Source: Pyrinomonadaceae bacterium (GTDB taxonomy: Bacteria > Acidobacteriota > Blastocatellia > Pyrinomonadales > Pyrinomonadaceae). Taken from it: a DNA stretch of 64,000 nucleotides. Location: contig JAIBCC010000003.1 of the NCBI GenBank assembly GCA_019694395.1, forward strand, positions 298,343 to 362,342, written 5' to 3'. Under the pieces are notes generated by a model. The model was given only the letters and a program-made list of their open reading frames with translations, was not told the DNA's origin and made no database searches. The translations under genes were made by a program, and so were the position numbers. This document shows positions 59,042 through 64,000 of this stretch, in pieces (position 1 is the stretch's first letter; every line of letters begins with the position of its first letter).

Positions 59042-59149
59042 TTAATCATCTGTAACAGTGATTTTCAAACTGTAAGCTGATTCGTTTGTTCTTTCAATAC
59101 CGATCAGCCAATTTGGGTATTCCAGGAAGGCTTTTATTGATTTTTTCAT
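59042..59149 (-). CDS. Possible 35-residue small protein
   Basis: In the 338-base gap 58938-59275 the minus strand has an ATG at 59149 and encodes MKKSIKAFLEYPNWLIGI followed by ERTNESAYSLKITVTDD, then TAA. The product is charged, with a strand-like C-terminus ending in DD like the lipoprotein at 57860. The ribosome site is weak (AAGAAAAA). The codons look normal. It lies upstream of the two lipoprotein genes on the same strand. The rest of the gap is A+T-rich with nothing clear. Confidence 0.35.
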   Translation of the reverse strand: MKKSIKAFLEYPNWLIGIERTNESAYSLKITVTDD

Positions 59150-59275
59150 TTGGATTTTTCTTAAAGTTATTTTACACCATAACTACTTTAGATAATTAAA
59201 TCAATCTAAAAATTTAAAAGTCTTAAGCAAGAAATGGATTATTTTTAAGCTAAAAGCTAAAATAATTTTCGGTTT

Positions 59276-59857
59276 ATGAATGGCATTACTCCTTTTGAAC
59301 TTCATTTGACGACTCACAAAATTTCAGGAAAAAAAAATGATGATTTTACTGCACTTTGCTCGGAAATTGGCGGGAAATCTTTGCTGATTGAACTTGCTCA
59401 GGGCGAATTTATGCAACAGCCGATGTTCACCACTACAATTTTTGAAAAAGATTTGGAAGCTGTTTTGAGGATGGCGAGAAGTTTAGCGCAAAGATTTCGT
59501 GATTCTGAATTCCCAATTCAGAGAATAAAAGTTGAAACCGAAGAAATTTACTCGGACAATTTTGAAAAACTACCTGAAAATTATTTTGAATGGCACGGAA
59601 AAATAAACATCAAGAATTTTCCGAATCTGTTTGAAATATGTCAGAAACACAAAGTTCATTTATCGAAAAACTCTTTGAAAGATGAGCCAAATCTGCGGTT
59701 TATTACACTGAGAGAATCCTGCTCAAAAGAAGTTTATCAAAAAAGATTGGCAAAATTACTGGACGATTTAGACCTCGAAAAAATAATTAAACAGGAGTCC
59801 GAATTTTGTGTTTATGACAACAATTTAATTTTAGACAAAGGCTGGCTGCCGGAATAA
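59276..59857 (+). CDS. Partner protein of an AbiEii-like nucleotidyltransferase
   Basis: The protein has 193 aa, with no signal peptide or membrane segment. I see no known catalytic motif. Recognisable parts are IELAQGEFMQQPMFTTTIF, EAVLRMARSLAQRFRDSEFPIQRIKVE and a basic-helical C-terminus. It stops two bases before the AbiEii-like gene, so the pair is translated together. In known AbiE systems the partner (AbiEi) is a winged-helix antitoxin. This protein shows no such obvious HTH, so it may be a different kind of partner or an unrelated cargo gene. Confidence 0.7.
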   Translation: MNGITPFELHLTTHKISGKKNDDFTALCSEIGGKSLLIELAQGEFMQQPMFTTTIFEKDLEAVLRMARSLAQRFRDSEFPIQRIKVETEEIYSDNFEKLPENYFEWHGKINIKNFPNLFEICQKHKVHLSKNSLKDEPNLRFITLRESCSKEVYQKRLAKLLDDLDLEKIIKQESEFCVYDNNLILDKGWLPE

Positions 59858-59859
59858 TT

Positions 59860-60810
59860 ATGGAAAAAAAGCATGAAATGATTGCAATAGAAGCGTTTAT
59901 TCGTCGGGCGGCGGAAGTTGGCGAGCCTTTTATGCTGAAAGGCAGTTATGTGACGCGGCAATATTTTGCTAATCCCGAAGATCGTCTTCCAAATGACCTC
60001 GACTGGCTTTATTTGCAGAGATTAACGGATGTCGAGAATGCAAGTTATACTTTTCATGATTGGGCAAAAGCCGTCACGGAAACGCAAAAAGAGGATGGTG
60101 TAAAATTCAGAAGTTTTGCTGAAAACTCGTTCTGGCGAATGATTGATTACGCTATGTCTGATGATTTTCCAACGGTCAATACGGATATTTTGTGTTGGAT
60201 CGGGAAAGAATCTCTGGAATTTTCAATGGATGTTTCATTTAATCTGGACGTTTCGGTTGAGCCGGTTTCATTGGAATATAATCCTCTGCAAGGCGATTCA
60301 TTTACTGTTCCGGTGACTGCGCCGCTTTCCCTGCAAATTGCCTGGAAATTACATCAAACGCTTGTCCGCCCAAGATTTAAAGATATTTTTGACTTGACAC
60401 ATTTGCTCAAACATCCGTCTTTTGATGAACAAATGCGGCATCAATCTTTACAGGCTTTGGTGGATGAATGTTACGCCGATAAAGTAAATGTAAAGCGTTT
60501 GGAATGGCTGATAAAAGGCGATTTGGAAGAAATTTACAAACCTTACACTGCCAAAAGGGAGTGGCATTTTTGGCGGACAGGTGAATATTTAGGGAATCAT
60601 TTAGGTTATGAAACATCCAAATGGATTACCAATCTCGAAAATTTACCGAAAAATCTGCATACTTTTGCCGAACAATTCAGTCAAACAATGCAGCAAGCCG
60701 GATTTACCATTGATGTTTTAGACAATTTGCCAACGCCGAAAAAATACAAATCGAAACAAAATCAAGAAGATAAAGGCTTGCTTGATTCATTTTGGGATTG
60801 GTTCAAATAA
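59860..60810 (+). CDS. AbiEii/AbiGii-type nucleotidyltransferase
   Basis: The protein has 316 aa. FMLKGSYVTRQYFANPEDRL and PNDLDWLYL form the nucleotidyltransferase core motif (G-S...D-x-D, Asp pair in DLDW, about residues 29-55). SLQIAWKLHQTLVRPRFKDIFDLTHLL is the conserved helical segment with a Lys and the K/R-DIxDL motif of the AbiEii family. Relatives are toxins of abortive-infection and toxin-antitoxin systems; some, such as MenT-type enzymes, add nucleotides to tRNA. It follows the unknown 193-aa gene by two bases. Whether it is a toxin here is inference from the family. Confidence 0.8.
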   Translation: MEKKHEMIAIEAFIRRAAEVGEPFMLKGSYVTRQYFANPEDRLPNDLDWLYLQRLTDVENASYTFHDWAKAVTETQKEDGVKFRSFAENSFWRMIDYAMSDDFPTVNTDILCWIGKESLEFSMDVSFNLDVSVEPVSLEYNPLQGDSFTVPVTAPLSLQIAWKLHQTLVRPRFKDIFDLTHLLKHPSFDEQMRHQSLQALVDECYADKVNVKRLEWLIKGDLEEIYKPYTAKREWHFWRTGEYLGNHLGYETSKWITNLENLPKNLHTFAEQFSQTMQQAGFTIDVLDNLPTPKKYKSKQNQEDKGLLDSFWDWFK

Positions 60811-60853
60811 TCAAAAGCGTTTACTTTGTTGGATAAAGATTGTAAAAACTTTA

Positions 60854-60898
60854 TTATTTACTCCAAAACGCTTTTCCGCTGGAAATTTCTTCTAAAGT
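60854..60898 (-). pseudogene. Duplicated 3' end of the CBS-domain gene
   Basis: These 45 bases on the minus strand encode TLEEISSGKAFWSK and a stop, identical in protein to the end of the CBS gene at 61619-61663. They differ at five bases, all synonymous (TTA/CTG, GGA/GGT, AAA/AAG, TAA/TAG). Upstream of it the similarity ends abruptly. The HNH gene and its 92-aa partner lie between the two copies. Confidence 0.88.
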
Positions 60899-60925
60899 AT
60901 TACCGATTCCAAATAAAAAATAAAT

Positions 60926-61348
60926 TTAATCTTCAATCTCATCATCTTGAGGCGGATGGCGATTGACTTTCAAGTCATCGGTGCGGATTTGCAAAACCCT
61001 TTCACGATTAAATTGAAGAAGTTCAATGGTTGCTTGTCCAATTTCAGTTTTTGGTAAGATTCGCAAAGCATCTTTAGACCAGATAAAATGCTCATTCCAA
61101 ACCATTTGTCGCGGATTAAAAATCTGAATATTGCTAATTGCTCTTTTATTTGATTTGTAGCGATTGCAATGAAAACAAGCTAAAGCCAAGTTTTCTAATG
61201 AATCTTTTCCACCTTCAGAAATCGGTAAAATATGGTCAATAGTAAATTCAACAAACTGCCAATGTTCATCAGCGTGACAATATTCACACAAATATTTTGC
61301 TCTTTTTCTGACTTTGAGTTGTAAAAAAGGTGAGATTTTACGCGGCAA
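60926..61348 (-). CDS. HNH endonuclease
   Basis: The protein has 140 aa. It has a compact HNH fold with two zinc-binding CxxC pairs. The segment RAKYLCEYCHADEHW opens it, FTIDHILPISEGGKDSLENLAL supplies the DH catalytic pair, and CFHCNRYKSN closes it, giving C-x2-C...H-H...C-x2-C-N. The enzyme would nick or cut DNA using a metal ion. Its start overlaps the 92-aa gene by 11 bases, so they are translated together. The two genes lie between two copies of the 3' end of the CBS gene, which suggests a mobile or homing module. Confidence 0.9.
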   Translation of the reverse strand: MPRKISPFLQLKVRKRAKYLCEYCHADEHWQFVEFTIDHILPISEGGKDSLENLALACFHCNRYKSNKRAISNIQIFNPRQMVWNEHFIWSKDALRILPKTEIGQATIELLQFNRERVLQIRTDDLKVNRHPPQDDEIED

Positions 61349-61616
61349 AATTGACCTCTGAGTTTTGGCTTGAGTTGCGAATTAAACGGTTGACGTGACT
61401 TAAATAATCGTCAATCTCTTCATAAGCTGAAAGTTCAATTTCTTCATTTTTAGTTAGAGAATCGGATTTATTTTTCTCAAGCAAGTCTTCAATTCGTGTT
61501 TGCATTTCTTTTGAGGCGCGAAAAATTACTATACCTTGTTCAATCTCTAACCTAACAGAGTTTTCTTTGATGGCTTTTTTTAATTTTGGGAATTGTTGAA
61601 TCAAAAAATTATTCAT
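61338..61616 (-). CDS. Small helical partner of the HNH endonuclease
   Basis: The protein has 92 aa. It begins MNNFLIQQFPKLKKAIKEN. The second half is helical, with SLTKNEEIELSAYEEIDDYL and the basic end NRLIRNSSQ, a pattern often found in genes preceding HNH endonucleases. The ATG stands two bases after the CBS stop, and its ribosome site (GGAG) lies within the last codons of the CBS gene, so its expression depends on that gene. It overlaps the HNH gene by 11 bases. Possible roles are DNA binding, or inhibition of the nuclease; neither is shown. Confidence 0.75.
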   Translation of the reverse strand: MNNFLIQQFPKLKKAIKENSVRLEIEQGIVIFRASKEMQTRIEDLLEKNKSDSLTKNEEIELSAYEEIDDYLSHVNRLIRNSSQNSEVNFAA

Positions 61617-61618
61617 AG

Positions 61619-62083
61619 CTACTTACTCCAAAACGCTTTACCGCTGGAAATTTCTTCCAGAGTTTCGGCAATTTCGCGTTCGTCTTCCATTTCGAGGGCA
61701 ATGTCCGCCATTGAGATAATTCCGGCAAGGTCGCCTGATTCTTCGACGACGGGAACACGGCGGATTTGTTTATCGCCCATCAGACGAATCGCTTCAAAGA
61801 CAAAATCAGAAGGTTTGACGGAGAAAATATCGGTTGTCATTACTTCGCCGATTTGAGTTGTAAAATCTTTACCGTCAGCAATTGCACGAACTACGATGTC
61901 GCGGTCAGTGACCATTCCGATCAATTTTTTGCCTTCGACAATCGGCAAGCTTCCCATATCGCCGTCGCGCATCAGAACAGCAACTTCTTGTAAAGTCATT
62001 TCGCGTGTGGCGGTTGTCACCTTGCTCGTCATAATCTCGCGGCAACGTTTGCGGGCATTGGCACTAAACTCTTTTTCACTCAT
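61619..62083 (-). CDS. CBS-domain pair protein
   Basis: The protein has 154 aa from the ATG at 62083 (a GTG at 62086 is in frame). Two CBS domains run from about 20-75 (ATREMTLQEVAVLMRDGDMGSLPIVEGKKLIGMVTDRDIVVRA) and 85-140 (SVKPSDFVFEAIRLMGDKQIRRVPVVEESGDLAGIISMADIALE). The TDRDI and SMADI ends are typical of stand-alone CBS pairs that bind adenosine nucleotides (ATP, AMP, c-di-AMP or SAM). The target is unknown. The C-terminal residues TLEEISSGKAFWSK are repeated downstream, beyond the HNH module. Confidence 0.93.
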   Translation of the reverse strand: MSEKEFSANARKRCREIMTSKVTTATREMTLQEVAVLMRDGDMGSLPIVEGKKLIGMVTDRDIVVRAIADGKDFTTQIGEVMTTDIFSVKPSDFVFEAIRLMGDKQIRRVPVVEESGDLAGIISMADIALEMEDEREIAETLEEISSGKAFWSK

Positions 62084-62135
62084 CACGACATTATTTTGTT
62101 TGACTTCGCGTTAGAAAGCAAGCGAAAATTTTCTA

Positions 62136-62483
62136 ATGGCAATTGTTTACCGAAATACCCGCAAGCCCGTGCGTCACGGAAAGCTCGTAACTGTTGGAAA
62201 AGCAGAGGCTTTACCTGCGGGACGCGGCGCAACCATCCAATTAAAAGACGGTGCGGAACTCGCACTTTTTAATGCCAACGGCAAATTCTACGCGATTGAA
62301 AATTTTTGTCCGCATCGGGGTTATCCGATTGCAGATTCAAGAATTTACGATGAAATAGTCGAATGTGATGTTCACGGTTGGGAATTCGATTTGAAAACCG
62401 GCGAATGTCTAACCGAACCAAGCTGTCCGCTTGAAACTTATGAGGTGCAAATCGAAGACGGCGTGATAAAAATTTTGGTTTGA
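62136..62483 (+). CDS. Rieske [2Fe-2S] ferredoxin-like protein
   Basis: The protein has 115 aa, the size of soluble Rieske-type ferredoxins of oxygenase systems. The cluster ligands are complete: FCPHRGYPI (C-x-H) and ECDVHGWEF (C-x2-H), 17 residues apart. SCPLETYEVQIEDGVIKI ends the fold. It would carry single electrons in the cytosol, or form the small subunit of a dioxygenase, but no oxygenase gene is seen nearby. It is divergent from the CBS gene. Confidence 0.92.
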   Translation: MAIVYRNTRKPVRHGKLVTVGKAEALPAGRGATIQLKDGAELALFNANGKFYAIENFCPHRGYPIADSRIYDEIVECDVHGWEFDLKTGECLTEPSCPLETYEVQIEDGVIKILV

Positions 62484-62491
62484 AGGTTTTT

Positions 62492-62848
62492 ATGAAATTT
62501 ATTTTAGAATTATTTATTTGCTTTATCTTTCCAATAATTGTGATTGCTTTTTATTTCAAAAAGTTTGCATCTTTGGAAGATTCAGTTTTTAAGATAGGTT
62601 TGATAAACACAATAAATTTTATGCTTTGGTTTTCTCAAATTCTAACAATCAGATTTTGGGGAATGTCTGGCTTAAACTCTTTAATTTTTCTCTATTTAAT
62701 TTTCATTGCACCAATTTTATCAATCGGATTTTGTTATTACATCTTCTCGAATAAAAAATATTTAGCGAAATTTCAATTTCCCTTAGCAAGTTCTGTTGCA
62801 AATATCGGTCTTCCTCTCATTATTATTTTAGGCTCAACTTTGTTTTGA
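62492..62848 (+). CDS. Membrane protein of unknown function
   Basis: The protein has 118 aa from the ATG at 62492, nine bases after the Rieske stop, with an AAGG ribosome site overlapping that stop region; a TTG at 62480 is in frame. Four hydrophobic segments (LELFICFIFPIIVIAFYF, INTINFMLWFSQILTI, SLIFLYLIFIAPILSIGFCYYIF, SSVANIGLPLIIILGSTLF) indicate an integral membrane protein. There is no family I recognise. It may be cotranscribed with the Rieske gene. Confidence 0.6.
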   Translation: MKFILELFICFIFPIIVIAFYFKKFASLEDSVFKIGLINTINFMLWFSQILTIRFWGMSGLNSLIFLYLIFIAPILSIGFCYYIFSNKKYLAKFQFPLASSVANIGLPLIIILGSTLF

Positions 62849-62852
62849 AAAC

Positions 62853-63749
62853 TCATTCAATCCCATACTTTTTCAAAAACTTAAAAATCGCTTTGTAAGC
62901 TTCGATGCTGTCTTTGACCGAAAAATCTCCGTGGTCGCCTTTTTTGACAGTGAAAAGCTGATTCGGAACTTTGGCTTGTGTCAGACCTTCGTGCAGACGA
63001 ACGGCGTGCGAATACGGGACAAGCGGATCAGAATCACCGTGAATCGTGATAATCGGCGGAAGTCCTTCTCTGATATAGGTTAAAGGCGAAACGAGTTTGA
63101 TTAAATCCGTTTGACTAAAACGCTCTGCGCCAATCCAGTTTGAAGCAAATTCGGTTTTATTTTTGCCTTGCAAAAGGTCGCCGACATCCGTAATTCCAAA
63201 CCAATTGATAATCGCCGCAACATTTGTTTCTGCGCCTTTGCAGTTTGTATCGAACGCTGTTTCTTTGGTTGCCATTCCCGTCATCAAAGCCAGATGTCCA
63301 CCTGCTGATTGTCCGCTGACGACGATTTTTTCTTTGTCAAAGCTGTATTTTTCGGCGTTCTCAATTACCCAACGCAGAGCGCAGCGGCAATCTTCTACTG
63401 CTGCGGGAGCGCGTCCCATACTCGTCACGCGATATTCAACATTAACGACATTCCAGCCTTTTTCGAGCCACGGCAAAACCCGCAACGAATAACTTTCCTT
63501 TGTTCCCGCCCGCCAGCCGCCGCCGTGAATAAAAATTAGTGTCGGAAGCGGTTTGGGATTCTTTACTTTAGGGCGGTAAACATCGAGTTTCATCTCCATT
63601 CCGTCAGCTTTTTCGTAAACGATGTTCGGCTCAATAAAACCGTATTCCGTGTAAACCTGAGCCGTCCATTTTCCTGCTTCGGAGATTTGGGCGGAGGCAA
63701 AAGTTGAAAAAAGTGACAGACAAATTATTAAAAAGAATAGTTTTTTCAT
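62853..63749 (-). CDS. Secreted alpha/beta hydrolase (feruloyl/acetyl esterase-like)
   Basis: The protein has 298 aa from the ATG at 63749, which starts the signal peptide KKLFFLIICLSLFSTFASA. In-frame codons up to 63863 are repeat sequence and unlikely to be used. The HGG oxyanion motif is FIHGGGWRAGTKESY. The nucleophile is in VSGQSAGGHLAL (GxSxGG), the acid in HGDSDPLVPYSH, and the base His in KKGDHGDFS. This is the BD-FAE/hormone-sensitive-lipase-like group acting on esters of plant polysaccharides or other small esters. It would work in the periplasm or outside. Confidence 0.9.
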   Translation of the reverse strand: MKKLFFLIICLSLFSTFASAQISEAGKWTAQVYTEYGFIEPNIVYEKADGMEMKLDVYRPKVKNPKPLPTLIFIHGGGWRAGTKESYSLRVLPWLEKGWNVVNVEYRVTSMGRAPAAVEDCRCALRWVIENAEKYSFDKEKIVVSGQSAGGHLALMTGMATKETAFDTNCKGAETNVAAIINWFGITDVGDLLQGKNKTEFASNWIGAERFSQTDLIKLVSPLTYIREGLPPIITIHGDSDPLVPYSHAVRLHEGLTQAKVPNQLFTVKKGDHGDFSVKDSIEAYKAIFKFLKKYGIE

Positions 63750-63773
63750 AAAACTGAAGGCAGTTCTGAATAA

Positions 63774-63872
63774 GCCATTGAAAATGGCAAAATATTTGTA
63801 GCCCACAGAGCATCTGTGGGGACATTGGTAATAATTCGTTTGAGCCATTAAAAATGGCGGCATAGATCTATG
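63774..63872. repeat. Array of four hairpins upstream of the esterase gene
   Basis: In order come GCCATTGAAAATGGC (63774-63788), CCCACAGAGCATCTGTGGG (63802-63820), GCCATTAAAAATGGC (63844-63858) and the palindrome CATAGATCTATG (63861-63872). The first and third are near-identical. The array lies just before the esterase ATG at 63749 and would be in its mRNA leader if transcription starts further upstream. Confidence 0.7.
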
Positions 63873-63902
63873 TCGTTCTTTTCAAGAACTCCAAACATTT
63901 AT

Positions 63903-63947
63903 TTACTTTGTCCCATAACTGGCGACATTAGTTTCTACACAAGTCAT
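63903..63947 (-). CDS. Possible 14-residue peptide
   Basis: An ATG at 63947 with a perfect AAGGAGG site eight bases upstream encodes MTCVETNVASYGTK and ends at TAA (63903-63905). The ATG overlaps the stop of the frame at the right edge as ATGA. The strong ribosome site is the only support; it may be a remnant or a true small peptide such as a modified-peptide precursor. Confidence 0.3.
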   Translation of the reverse strand: MTCVETNVASYGTK

Positions 63948-64000
63948 TTGACCTCCTTGAAGTTTGGTTTGTCGCCCAAAATATCTAAAACCCCTTTGGC
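63944..64000 (-). CDS. C-terminal fragment of a gene cut by the right edge
   Basis: The minus strand is open from 64000 to TGA at 63944-63946 and encodes AKGVLDILGDKPNFKEVK. Codon use and composition look coding. It is too short to assign. Confidence 0.4.
   Translation of the reverse strand, partial: AKGVLDILGDKPNFKEVK

Noticed and set aside
60811..60853. Further extension of the CBS duplication toward the AbiEii-like gene
   Set aside because: Similarity stops at the stop codon of the duplicated 3' end; the flanking bases differ.
63750..63863. 38-residue N-terminal extension of the esterase
   Set aside because: It reads through the hairpin array; the ATG at 63749 opens the signal peptide.

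Overview
The window is about 40% G+C and gene-dense. It looks like the chromosome of a free-living, Gram-negative, heterotrophic bacterium. Many proteins carry Sec signal peptides or lipoboxes. Gene content includes large TPR proteins, a Reg_prop-type sensor kinase, VIT/VWA proteins, a HupE-YHYH pair, sigma-54 promoters and many dispersed extragenic inverted repeats. I infer Acidobacteriota, probably Blastocatellia/Pyrinomonadaceae-like; this comes from gene style, not from a marker gene. There is no rRNA, tRNA or CRISPR array that I can see.

Layout. 0-9 kb: lysine/diaminopimelate genes (a 5' fragment of dapD at the left edge, and dapA), an M1 peptidase, an M23 lipoprotein, a lipoprotein rhodanese whose active-site loop contains an in-frame UGA followed by a good bacterial SECIS hairpin, an RluD-type pseudouridine synthase and a secreted GH20 hexosaminidase. 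9-16 kb: a secreted GH29 fucosidase, HupE and YHYH proteins, and a CGNR regulator divergent from an alpha/beta hydrolase. 14.6-21 kb: a GAF-AAA+-Fis sigma-54 activator divergent from a sigma-54-promoted set (AhpD-like protein, flavin/PPOX protein, a small gene broken by TAA, two NAD(P)H-flavin reductase-like proteins, a membrane protein), then a class C beta-lactamase-like hydrolase.

21.2-33.8 kb: a block of secreted proteins served by three further sigma-54 promoters. A giant protein (NTase-like motif, Ig-like regions, TPRs), a 256-aa protein and an HEXXH/FecR-like protein all carry the same uncharacterised C-terminal module, here called the YHWNN domain. An SH3 lipoprotein and a large secreted protein complete the block. 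An intact IS256-family element with perfect ends and an 8-bp target duplication follows.

35-41 kb: housekeeping and transport genes on the minus strand (MATE exporter, phosphotransferase, DUF2809, S9 peptidase). 41-58 kb: a response regulator and propeller histidine kinase, followed by a soluble propeller protein, a VIT/VWA protein, a 2256-aa TPR protein and a DUF3352-like protein, probably one envelope system. 58-64 kb: two paralogous Asn/Thr/Ala-rich lipoproteins, an AbiEii-like nucleotidyltransferase with an unknown partner, an HNH module inserted behind a CBS-domain gene with duplication of that gene's 3' end, a Rieske protein and a secreted esterase.

Two themes run through the window. 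First, sigma-54 control of redox and secreted proteins. Second, at least seven families of extragenic inverted repeats, several of which run into genes and encode C-terminal tails, a signal-peptide core or a membrane-anchor n-region. Strongest leads: the selenoprotein rhodanese, the sigma-54/YHWNN secreted system, the HNH module that duplicates a host gene's 3' end, and the repeat-derived protein termini.
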